Assembly: GCA_963575745.1 (NCBI GenBank)
Contig: CAUYUJ010018631.1
Span: 147,501-199,520 of the forward strand
Direction: 5' to 3'
DNA: 52,020 nt
Source: Prorocentrum cordatum
Lineage: Eukaryota; Sar; Dinophyceae; Prorocentrales; Prorocentraceae
Shown: piece after piece, positions 41,353 to 49,548 of the stretch
How the letters are laid out: each line of letters starts with the position of its first letter
Numbering within the stretch: position 1 is the stretch's first letter
The notes under the pieces: generated by a model
Told to the model about the DNA's origin: nothing
The model's database searches: none
The model's input: only the letters and a program-made list of their open reading frames with translations
Program-made: the position numbers and the translations under genes

Positions 41353-41522
41353 CAGCCACGCGCAGAAGGGGGGTGGGGGGAGGGGGGAGGGCTTCTTAGA
41401 AGCACCCTTGCTTCCTAGAAGGCGCGGGCCTTATCTATAGATGAAAGGCCGGAGCCTTCTAAGAAGCAGCCTCCTTCTACGCAGCCTTCCCCCCTCCCTC
41501 CATCCCCTTGTGCGCGCCGCCA
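41353..41522. mobile_element. MITE-B copy 3
   Basis: CAGCCACGCGCAGAAGGGGG at the left and CCCCTTGTGCGCGCCGCCA at the right. The middle has CTTCTTAGAAG, AGAAGGCGCGGGCCTTATCT, ATAGATGAAAGGCC and CTTCTAAGAAGCAGCCTCC. The longest uninterrupted copy of the family. Confidence 0.8.
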
Positions 41523-41969
41523 GTGATCGGAACCACCGTGGAACACGCGTCCCGACCACCGGCACGACGAGTGGCCGCTGCGCAGGGAAGCCGCCAGCGG
41601 GATCCCACGACGTGAGCGAGACTGCAGCGGCTCACGCGCCCCGCCGCTGTTGGGACGTCGCCTCGGATCGTAACTGCCTCGATGCGCCCGTATTGAAACG
41701 CAACACGTGCCGTGGTCAACACGTCCGTGTCAACACGTTGCGTGCCAGCTCAGCGTGTTGGCCCACGCTTTGGCGAACGCATCGCGCCAGACCTACGGTC
41801 TTAGTCTACGTGTCGAGCTCCGTGTCGACACGCTGCGTGTTGCTGGCTGCGTATCGGGGCAGCCAGGCGCCTGATCCCTCCCGTCGTGCAGAGCGCAGGC
41901 CCGTGGCAGGCACGGGCCAGCCTCCACGAGGTGCCACTGCATACGCGCATGTCCTCGACCTCTCCCAGG
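41523..41969. other. Unassigned; AACACG/CGTGTC motifs
   Basis: GTCAACACGTCCGTGTCAAC, ACGTTGCGTG and GTGTCGACACGCTGCGTG (41715-41845) form a short interspersed pattern of related palindromic motifs. No gene. Confidence 0.45.
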
Positions 41970-42110
41970 GCACCTTGCATCACTCGGACGCGTGCACTCT
42001 TTCCTCGGCGAGAACCATTGAGGAGCATCTTGGAACATGTTGCGAACAAGTAAGCGTACGAGACCGAGAAGTGCACGAGGAAGAGACGTCCGAGCGATGG
42101 CGAGGGCATC
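41970..42110. mobile_element. MITE-D copy 2
   Basis: Left GCATCACTCGGACGCGTGCA, CTCTTTCCTCGGCG; right GCACGAGGAAGAGACGTCCG, AGCGATGGC. Homologous to 4447-4568 with the same spacing. Confidence 0.75.
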
Positions 42111-42262
42111 GAGGCGAACACTGCCCTCCGAAGCCTTCGAGAGGACCTGCCCGTGAAGGGGCCCTGTCCCCTGCGCCACTTTTTTCCCCTATTCCATCTC
42201 TTGCTCCAACGCGCGTCACGGCGCACAGCTCTCTCTCTCTACACCAAACACCTACATTCGAA

Positions 42263-42341
42263 GAAACAACGCCATGCACATGAACGTTTGGCGCTCCGCG
42301 CGGAGCGCCAAAAGTTTATGTGTATGGCGTTTGTTGTTTGT
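42263..42341. mobile_element. Compact near-perfect hairpin (79 bp)
   Basis: The left arm AACGCCATGCACATGAACGT, TTGGCGCTCCGCG meets the right arm CGGAGCGCC, AAAAGTTTATGTGTATGGCG directly, with no loop. Such loopless palindromes are rare by chance. It may be a minimal foldback element; no second copy seen. Confidence 0.75.
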
Positions 42342-42944
42342 TTTCTCTTTTCTTTGTTATGTTGTTTTTATGTTTCCCCTTCTAAGATCTACATTCTAGT
42401 CTCCCCAGCTTGCCGCGCTCACTGTTGCTGACAAGCAGCAGCGGACCACGACTCAGTCCCTCAGCCTCCAACGAGACTGCATATCGTCCATCTCTACTGT
42501 CACGGCGGGCCCCAGCTCATCACCTCTTACTGTCTCGGACCTACTTCCAACTGGCCAGGCACGTCCAGCGACCTCTTTCCACTGGTGGACGGCTCACGGC
42601 ATGCCGTCTGACAGAGCTCCCTCACGGGTCAGGGCCTCGGAGGCGGCGACGCGAAGGGCCACGTATCGGTATGGCATTGCTATTTTCTTGAGGACGTCTT
42701 CCCACGGACAGCACACCTTGGGATAGCCTCCCCGACGTGAACCTTCTAACTCAACCGTCCCTTCTCTCCTGGCTGCCCACTCGCCCAGCCAAGCTCCCGC
42801 CCACGGCACGCCCCGTTCACCTTCGCCTGTCTGCTCTCGTGGTGGAGAGGACCCACTCATTTTTGGTTGAAATTGTGTTTTTTTGTTGATTGGCGTTTTG
42901 TCGCCGAAAGCTTCGCCGGTAGAATGTCATGACTGACAGACCCC
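42342..42944. other. Unassigned stretch
   Basis: T-rich near 42330-42400, then mixed composition. No domain or repeat recognised. Confidence 0.5.
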
Positions 42945-43100
42945 CGACGTCACTTTTTTTCACGACGTGGACCCCCAGAGGTCTCGACCCATTCCCCGGG
43001 ACCGGTTTTTCATCCCGAGCCGTCTCTTGACAGTCCCAGGGCCCAGCATGGGCCCCCAGAGGACGAGAATATAGAAGAATCATCCGTCGTGATTTTCCGA
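42945..43100 (+). repeat. Repeat-C copy 5
   Basis: CACGACGTGG, GGTCTCGACCCATTCCCCGG, GACCGGTTTTTCATCCCGAG, CTTGACAGTCCCAGGGCCCA, GGGCCCCCAGAGGACGAGAA and a final CGTCGTGATTTTCCGATG. The ends are inverted to each other (CACGACG near the left, CGTCGTG at the right). Confidence 0.8.
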
Positions 43101-43402
43101 TGACCTCGAGGGGGGTCTGGGGAGGGAGTGGCGGTGGACCGTGCGCGGGGAGGCACACGGGGGAATGCCGCCGACGGCCGTCCTGGCCGGGGTCAGGGCG
43201 GCCGCGGCCCACAGCAGCCCGGGCCCTTCAGCCGCGCGCCCTTTTGCACGTGCACCGGCCCGGCCTCCTCTGCCGCTGCCTCCACGGCCAGCGGTCCGCT
43301 CATCGCGACACTTTGCAGCCGCCGCAGCGACGGGGGTGGATGGGCGAGCACGGGGGTGGGGGACTACACCGCCAGCCACGGCCTCGTTCATGGCGCGTAG
43401 AC
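43101..43402. other. Unassigned GC-rich stretch
   Basis: No recognised feature. Confidence 0.5.
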
Positions 43403-43560
43403 GTAAGTCGGGCACGTCCCAGGAGGAGCATCCGAAAACAGTCAAAACATGGTCTGGGGACGATTTTCCGATCATTTTTGGTTTTCGAATGATTTTTGCT
43501 CATGTTTGGACAATTTGTAATTCTTCTTCCAGAACCCGCCTGTAGGAGGACATGCCCGAC
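43403..43560. mobile_element. MITE-A copy 3
   Basis: Left TAAGTCGGGCACGTCCCAGG, AGGAG; right CGCCTGTAGGAGGACATGCC, CGAC. The interior shares GTCAAAACATGGTC and GACGATTTTCCG with copy 2. Confidence 0.75.
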
Positions 43561-43604
43561 CCAAGCGTAGACCTCTCCCCCCAGTGGGAGTTCCCTGAGC
43601 GGTC

Positions 43605-43905
43605 TTGCGTCTCGCCGGGGGGAGGAGGGAGGAAGGGGGGAGGACGAGGAGGAGGGAGGAGGAGGGAGGAGGGAGGAAGGGGGGAGGAGGAGGGAGGAGG
43701 AGGGAGGAGGAGGGAGGAAGGGGAGGAGGAGGAGGGAGGGATGAGGAGGGAGGAGGAGGAGGGAGGAGGAGAGGGAAGGGGGGAGGCAGGTGGGGAGGGG
43801 AGGAGGAAGGGAGGATGAGGAGGGGGGAGGAGGAGGAGGAGGAGGGAAGGTGGGTGGAGGAGGGAGGAGGGGAGGAGGAGGGAGGAGGAGGAGGGGAGGT
43901 GGGAT
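43605..43905. repeat. GGA/GGGAGGA tract
   Basis: Polypurine repeat with GGGAGGAGGAGGGAGG units over 300 bp. The frames it carries are artefacts. Confidence 0.95.
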
Positions 43906-44139
43906 GGTGCGCCCGCGCGGCGCGTCGTCGGGAGGCGGGCGCCGCCCGCCTCGGGGGGGCGGCCGCGGCGCTGAGCGCGGCGGGCCGCGGCAGCGGCGAG
44001 CGGGACCGCGGCGGCCCGCGCCCGCGCCGCCGCGGCGGCGCCTGGGCCGGCCCGCCGGCGCCAGTGGCGGCCCTCGTCAGCCTTTGGCGGCGCCTTTGGC
44101 GGCCCTCGGCGGCCCCTCGGCGGCACGGGGGGCGCGTCG
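43906..44139. other. GGCGGC-rich unassigned stretch
   Basis: Very GC-rich (GCGGCGCC and GGCGGCCC motifs) without a recognisable domain. Confidence 0.5.
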
Positions 44140-44262
44140 CCGTCGTGGTCGTCGGTGTGGTTGACTCAGTCGTCGTGGCCGTCGTCGTGGTCGTCGCCGT
44201 CGTGGTGGTCGTCGCCGTCGTGGTTGTCGTGGTGGTCGCCGTCGTCGCCGTCGTTGTAGCAG
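44140..44262. repeat. GTCGTGGTCGTC microsatellite
   Basis: Imperfect GTC repeat with GTGGTC and GCCGTC variants. Confidence 0.9.
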
Positions 44263-44439
44263 GGAGGAGGGACGCAGGAGAAGGGGGGAGGCTGCAGAGG
44301 TTTCATGACGTTGCAGGACGTTTTGGAGGCTGTAGGACGTACCAAAATGTTTTAAGACGTGGTTGAATGTTCCAGGAGTTTCTACAGGGATTTGTTTGAG
44401 GGCTGTTCAACGAAGGACGAGGGGGAGGGGGATGATGAT

Positions 44440-44660
44440 CACGGTGATACTGATGGCGATTAGCCTCATCATCATCATCATCATCATCATCATCGTCATC
44501 ATCATCATCATCATCACCAGCATCATCATCATCCTCATTATCTCATCCTTATCCTCATTCTCATTCTCATTCTCATCATCATCATCATCAACATCATTAT
44601 CGTCATCACCATTCTCATCATCATCATCATCATCATCATCATCACCATCACCCGCACCAT
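44440..44660. repeat. (CAT)n array, left part, interrupted by LINE-B
   Basis: CATCATCATC with TCATTCTCATTC variants, ending ATCACCATCACCCGCACCAT at 44660. Its continuation lies at 49561-50390, beyond LINE-B. Confidence 0.95.
44649..44660. repeat. LINE-B target-site duplication, left copy
   Basis: CACCCGCACCAT, identical to 49549-49560. The last four bases (CCAT) could also belong to the element's SL hairpin, so the strict duplication is 8-12 bp. Confidence 0.85.
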
Positions 44661-44721
44661 TTTGGCTCAAAATGGCCGTAGCCATTTTGAGCCAAAATGG
44701 CCGTAGCCATTTTGGCTCAAG
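44657..44721 (+). other. Complete DinoSL with SL-derived hairpin at LINE-B 5' end
   Basis: 44700-44721 is an exact 22-nt match to the dinoflagellate spliced leader (G, then CCGTAGCC...GGCTCAAG). Before it lie CCATTTTGGCTCAAAATGG (44657-44675), CCGTAG and CCATTTTGAGCCAAAATGG (44682-44700); the two 19-mers are perfect reverse complements. Each is a mosaic of sense SL (CCATTTTGGCTCAA) and antisense SL (AGCCAAAATGG). The leader is normally added by trans-splicing, so the DNA copy came from spliced RNA. Confidence 0.9.
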
Positions 44722-44826
44722 CATTTCTTGAGCTGGCTGCGCCGACGGCTTTGAGCTGGTGGGCCGACGGCTTTTGGCTGCGCCGACGCCCAGCGCAATT
44801 CTCAGCTGGTGGGCCGCCTGGCTGCC
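44722..44826 (+). other. LINE-B 5' leader
   Basis: 105 bp between the SL and the ORF1 ATG, with repeated GAGCTGG, GCTGGTGGGCCG and GCGCCGACG motifs. No promoter signal is identifiable. Confidence 0.6.
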
Positions 44827-45771
44827 ATGGCCAAGCGCAGACAGATCGAGGTTGACGACATGAATCTGGACAGTGACAGTGAGGACTCCCGAGCGGAGGA
44901 GGACTCGGGTAATGCGGTGACGCTTGCAGACATCATGAAGCAGCTGAAGAAAAGCAATCGACACACTAAGAGACAGATGGGCAGGGTCACCACTGACATC
45001 AAGGAGATCAAGGAAGAGCAGGTGCACATCAAGACGGCGGCCGACAAAGCTCTTGTCACCGCCGAGAAGGCGCTCGCGGCCGCGGAGGAGGCGAAGAAGA
45101 TCGGCACTTCGAGGGCGGCATCGTCGAATGGGTCAACAGATGTTCCTCCAGGCCTTCGGTCAGCACTTCAAGGAGGAGGAGGAGCTGATGAGTCCCCCGC
45201 GAAGTTAGTCATAGGTGGGTTCGAGGCCTACTCAGAACAGGATGAGATGCAGCCCTTCGTGGACATGATCCTGGAGTGCGTCATCACAGATGTGAAGTCC
45301 ACCTGGTTTAGCAACCCAGGCAACCACGCCACGGTGACTCTCAGTGGCCCTGCGAAGATGTGGGAAGTGATCAAGAAGCACCAGAAGAAGTCAAAGGATG
45401 ATAATCTTCAGGGAGACGACTCGGGCAAGGCCATCTATACCGTGAATGGAATCACTAAAAAGTTGTGGATTAAGAAGCACAGTACTTACGACGAGAGGCA
45501 GCGCTACACGAAGTTGCTGAAGATCGCGGAGGAGCTCAAGTCCAAGAAGGGCGACCTCTCCTTGCGCACGCTGGGGGGCAAGCTGGAGGCCATCGACACC
45601 CAGCGCAAGGTGCTGCTTGCCTACATCGACCGCAACTCGCAGGACATCAAGCTGTGCCAGAGGAACCTCCCAGAGGAGCTGAAGGGCCAGTGGACGGACG
45701 CGGACTTCGAGAGGGCTGTCATCAAGAGGGTGAACGACTGGAACACCCAGCAGAGGGAGAAGCGTGGGTAA
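44827..45771 (+). CDS. LINE-B ORF1: coiled-coil, RRM-like RNA-binding protein
   Basis: Intact, 314 codons. The ATG at 44827 (context GCCATGG) is the first in frame after the SL; a GTG six codons upstream is unlikely as a start. Residues ~32-105 are heptad-rich (IMKQLKKSNRHTKRQMGRV, then DIKEIKEEQVHIKTAADKAL), a likely coiled coil. Residues ~125-215 begin KLVIGGFEAYSEQDEM and resemble an RRM: hydrophobic strand, acidic helix, strand HATVTLSGPAKMWEVI. A basic, helical C-terminal domain follows (ERQRYTKLLKIAEELKSKKG). The plan is that of L1-type ORF1, which coats the element RNA and acts as a chaperone. It overlaps the ORF2 frame by 8 nt if the GTG at 45764 is counted. Quite different from LINE-A ORF1. 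Confidence 0.8.
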   Translation: MAKRRQIEVDDMNLDSDSEDSRAEEDSGNAVTLADIMKQLKKSNRHTKRQMGRVTTDIKEIKEEQVHIKTAADKALVTAEKALAAAEEAKKIGTSRAASSNGSTDVPPGLRSALQGGGGADESPAKLVIGGFEAYSEQDEMQPFVDMILECVITDVKSTWFSNPGNHATVTLSGPAKMWEVIKKHQKKSKDDNLQGDDSGKAIYTVNGITKKLWIKKHSTYDERQRYTKLLKIAEELKSKKGDLSLRTLGGKLEAIDTQRKVLLAYIDRNSQDIKLCQRNLPEELKGQWTDADFERAVIKRVNDWNTQQREKRG

Positions 45772-45802
45772 CATTTACGCAACCAGAAGACAGGGGTACG
45801 GC

Positions 45803-47239
45803 ATGGGGAACATTCGTGACCTGAATGTTGTTGCTCCCAACTGTAGCGGGGTTTCTGCAGCTGAGTATGCATTCATGCTTCAATCTATGGAGTTTGTGTG
45901 GGATGTACTTCTTCTCCAGGAGTCCACCACGGTAGGGGATGGGGGCATCTTCGACGTGGACGGCCACACCATCCTTGCCTCGCCGTGCCAGGGCGGGGTC
46001 AGGGGCTGCGCCATCGTCATCCACAGGCGCCACGCCACTGGTCTCGAGCAGCCTAGAGTCAACGGTGACTCCAGGGTGATGGTTGCTCACCTCAGTGTCG
46101 GTTCGGCCAAGTTTTGTTTAGCCCCAGGATACCTCCCGCAGAAGCACTCCGATGGGGACTTCTTCGAGCGGGCGAATGAGGTTTTCAAGCATGTCATCTC
46201 CGAGCTGTGTGACTCTGAGATTTTAGTTTTGTCGGTCGATTCGAATTGCGAGTTCGGCGAGAGTTTGCACAACGTCGAGTCGGATGTGACTGGGAATTTC
46301 TCCAAGGGGTCCAGGAACGAGAGGGGGGAACATATTCTAAAACACTGTCTGGAAAACGAACTGTCTGTCGTCAGCACTTTCTTTGAGGGAGTTCAGTCAG
46401 GGACTTGCTTCAGCTACTCTACTGGTACGCTAACTCAGATCGATCATGTTATTACTCAGATACCAAGGCGTGGTAGGTTTCGAAATATTAGGGTATCGGA
46501 GACTACTTGTACGAACACGAACCATAGGCCTATTGTAATTAACATCGCTTGCGAACACCAAAGGAAATGGGGGACCCGAAAGCCTCTAAACTGGAAGATC
46601 GATCATCCCGAAAAGTTCATCGAGGATATTGCCGCGACGATCGACCCGAATCAGACGATCCAGGACATGTCGAATGCGATCGGCCATGCAGGTAGCCAGT
46701 GCGGGGTTTCAATGTCTAGGCGATGCCAAGCACGGCTTGATCGGCATCACCTTCATCAGCTTGAGTTTCAATGGCGCCAAGCGGGAAACAGGCTCGAGAA
46801 AATTAGATTGAGTCGCGAGGTGTGGAGGGAACGGCATAGGCTTTTGGAGCTGTCGAAAGAAGCTGAAGCCACGTCTGTCCTGAGCAACCTCCGCAAGGGT
46901 GGATGGGGCAAGAAACGACAAAAGCAAAGCTGCCACTATTGCCTGAGAGATCCCGTCACAGGTGCCAGTAGGAATGAGGCCCAGCACATCAGAGAGGACA
47001 TGGGGGAGTTCTACACTAAGCTTTTTAACGAACCCGCACATGAGCAGGAGGTCTCTAAGATACCTGAATGGATTTATGACGAGTTTGATGATGAGATCCC
47101 CATTTCCGGTCTTCTCTCTAGCTGCCAGTCTCCAGAGCGGCAAGTCCTGCGCCAGCGACGGAGTCGTTGGCGAGATGCTGCGCACGCTTGTCACGGTAGG
47201 CCAGTAGGTTCCCACAGGCGCCCCCGTGATTTTGAATGA
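45803..47239 (+). pseudogene. LINE-B ORF2, part 1: EEP/APE-type endonuclease
   Basis: Read from the ATG at 45803; the frame is open from 45734, so it overlaps ORF1 and could also be reached by a +1 shift or reinitiation. Residues 39-40 QE (DVLLLQES) hold the catalytic Glu; VDSNCEFGE (D146, N148) the Asp/Asn pair; QIDHVITQ (D214) the Asp of the LDY-type strand; TNHRPIVI (H241) the catalytic His. The usual Asp before that His is Asn here (46520-46522). The enzyme nicks target DNA to prime reverse transcription. Residues ~300-440 form the basic linker toward RT. From about 47105 this frame turns to nonsense while the neighbouring frame continues RT, so a 1-nt indel is inferred. Confidence 0.8.
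47105..47207 (+). pseudogene. LINE-B RT block 0 (N-terminal RT motif), shifted frame
   Basis: Frame 0 reads FSLAASLQSGKSCASDGVVG, then EMLRTLVTVGQ and a TAG at 47205-47207. This is the classic LINE RT entry motif (lxxGKaxGxDGi..emlk), here with SCA in place of the usual APG. It normally precedes the xRPIxLL motif by some 50-60 residues, but in this element RNase H comes next. Confidence 0.7.
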
Positions 47240-49332
47240 TGAAGACCTTGGGGGAGGACTTCGGCCTAGGACCAGGAGAGTATGGACGTAGTTATCTGTT
47301 GCAGTTCGATGGGGGCAGGAGGAGTTCGGAGGTCTCTGGCATCGGCTTTGCCATCTTTGAGCCCGAGGGAAACATGATCACGCACTTCAGCCACCGCCTG
47401 ACTGCAGGCGCCACGTCGGATGACGCAGAGTGGCACGGTTTAATCTTCGGTCTCGAGACCGCGCTGCTGCACGGCGTTGAGGACCTAGTGGTGGAGGGGG
47501 ATAATATCAGCGAGATTTTTCAAACGGGTGGGAAGTGGATGGTGTTCGAAAACAGGGTCCTGAAGTATTTAACGGTTGTCAATGCTCTCCCGGCCAGCTT
47601 CAATCGCGTTCGGCTTCGCCATGTTCGCAGATGCTTTAATGTCATCGCCGACTGGTTAGCTAATCAAGCTATGGATCATCATGAATGTGTTTCTAGTCAC
47701 CACTACGGTTTTTACCACAGCTGTTCTATATGTATGACTGACGGCGAGGACGTTGAAACACTGAAGGTTCACTCTTGCGAGGTTTGGCTTCCTGACAAGC
47801 AGTTTTTCGTGGGGCACCCGCTGCGTACCATCAAACGGGCCCTAGACAAGGATCTCCAGGGAGGTTTCTCGAGGCATGTTTACGATTTTGAAAGGGAGGA
47901 AAAACGTCGGAGGCTTTATACTGAAGATGTTCCCTGGCACATGGTCCGACAAAAATCACGACTTTGTAGAAGCAGGTCTGATCAGATCATCCTGTCCGAG
48001 CTTGCCTTGCTCCCTAAGCAGTCGCTGATAGCCTGGTACACGGTGCTCAGGCCTATTGCTGTACTGCCGGTGCTTGCCAAAGCCATTGGTGGAGCCATGC
48101 TGGAATATGCAGAGACGCAGATCGGGGATTTTCCATGCGACTGGCAGTATGCGTACAGGGAGGGGTACAGCGTTTGTGATTTGGTCCTGGTGCTCGCCAT
48201 GATTGCCCAGAAGTGTATGCAGATGGGGGTGCAATTTATCTTTGCCAGCATGGATATCCCCAAAGCTTTTGATTTTGTCCGACATGCCCGAGTGCTGGAG
48301 GCACTGCTTAAACGAGGAGTTAGTGAAAGTGTGTGCGCGTGGTTCTTGAGGCACATGAGGTCCTTCCACTTCAAAGCTAAACTAAACGAACACGAAGCTG
48401 AAATACCTCAAACTACCCGTGGGATTCCTCAAGGTACCAAGTGGGGCCCCAAGTTCTTCTGCTGGACCCTCGCGGACTGTTTGCAGCCTGTGTGGGACCT
48501 GTGCCAGCACGAGCGCCTCGGCATCGCCATGGCATCGGTGCTCCCTTGCTCCGTGCACGCCAGGAGGAAGTGTTCGGACTGCGTGTCGCTCTACCTGCCC
48601 TTCCTAGTGTGGAGCGACAACATCTTTGTGTTGTGCCATAACCATCTTCAGGCGAAACGTATTTATCAGCTTCTCCTGGATTCTCTCCGTGGATTTGGTT
48701 GGGACCTTCCTCTGGGCCGAGTTTCTTTTATGGCGCAACAGGTTTACCAGGAGAATCCGTGGCCAGGCACTGAGATGATCGAGGAGGGGGGCTCGTTAAA
48801 GATCACGGGGGTGTGGGTGACTTCTCGGGGACAAACGCACATCGATACTAAGAAGAAAATCGGGTCTATGACATTTGCAGTGCGGGCCAAGCAGGATCTC
48901 TTAGTGTATGGTGGGGCAGGCCGTTCGAGGAGAATGGAACTCATCTCCAGGCTGATCAGCTCCAACGCACTGTGGGCCGCTCCCTGCTGGACAATGGGCC
49001 AGGGGGACCTTCTTGCACTTCGAGGGCGTCAGAATAAACTTCTCAGTGAACATGTTCACCTTCCTCGTGTCTGGCATGAATGTGATCAAACATATTGCCA
49101 GAGGCTCCATCGTGAACTGCGAGCTCAAAAGATTGCCCAGCAAATCCCCGACCTTGATGTGCAAGCGTTGCGGCGTCAGCATCGATATGTTGGCCATCTT
49201 GCTCGTAGATGCAGCAGGGAGCCCGAGACCATACAAAGCAGAGTGGTGAATTGGAATAGGTATCAGCATGTAGCCGTGGGTCGCAGTACGAGGCTTCAAG
49301 GGTTCGTGAGGTTTAGCGATTGGTGTGTGTAA
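47236..49332 (+). pseudogene. LINE-B ORF2, part 2: RNase H followed by reverse transcriptase
   Basis: 698 codons. Residues ~20-150 are an RNase H-like domain: LLQFDGGRRSS (Asp), SDDAEWHGLIFGLETAL (Glu), LVVEGDNISEIF (Asp), NVIADWLANQAM (Asp), so all four catalytic acids are present. A ~100-residue linker follows. RT motifs: LRPIAVLPVLAKAIGG (from residue 271, motif 2), FASMDIPKAFDFVRH (D340, motif A), TRGIPQGTKWGPKFF (G396, motif B), FLVWSDNIFVL (D461, N462; motif C, Asn replacing the second Asp), GSLKITGVWVTS (motif E/thumb region). The C-terminus has HRELRAQKIAQQIPDL. RNase H before RT is the reverse of the usual order. It ends at TAA 49330-49332, but sense codons continue in frame. Confidence 0.8.
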
Positions 49333-49476
49333 GAGTATTCCTTCGTTAGACACTACTACTTTGACAAGGGGGAGGACTGGTATGAGTTAGCGCAGGACCG
49401 AATGCGCTGGAGGAGGCGGGAAACTGAGCGGGTGCTCTTTAAGTTAGGGGAGTCTGCCAAGCGTGTAGTTCTGTAG
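49333..49476 (+). pseudogene. LINE-B ORF2 C-terminal tail beyond an in-frame stop
   Basis: Directly after TAA 49330-49332, the same frame continues for 47 codons (EYSFVRHYYFDKGEDWYELA, then QDRMRWRRRETERVLFKL) to TAG at 49474-49476. The WxELAQDRxxWRRxE pattern is typical of a conserved ORF2 C-terminus, so the TAA is most simply a single nonsense change. Readthrough is an alternative. Confidence 0.75.
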
Positions 49477-49548
49477 AGTATCAGTGGCGTCTGCGCGCCT
49501 CCGTATGCTGGAGCCAGGCTCGTTCATAGCATGTAGCAGCAGCAGCAG
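49477..49548 (+). other. LINE-B 3' end with AGC tail
   Basis: 72 bp after the last stop, ending CATGTAGCAGCAGCAGCAG. There is no poly(A). The AGC repeat right at the junction looks like the element's 3' tail. Confidence 0.7.

Larger units (their letters stand above)
44661..49548 (+). mobile_element. LINE-B: young, nearly full-length non-LTR retrotransposon
   Basis: 4888 bp bounded by a 12-bp direct repeat inside a (CAT)n array. In order: SL-derived hairpin and complete DinoSL, ~105-bp 5' leader, ORF1 (coiled coil plus RRM-like), ORF2 with apurinic-type endonuclease, RT block 0, RNase H, RT motifs 2 to C, a C-terminal tail, then a 72-bp 3' end with an AGC-repeat tail. Transposition by target-primed reverse transcription of an SL-capped mRNA explains all these parts. 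Three or four lesions disable ORF2. Confidence 0.9.

Noticed and set aside
44809-44826. Upstream GTG start for LINE-B ORF1
   Set aside because: Eukaryotic translation normally uses the first ATG after the spliced leader; ATG 44827 has a good GCCATGG context.
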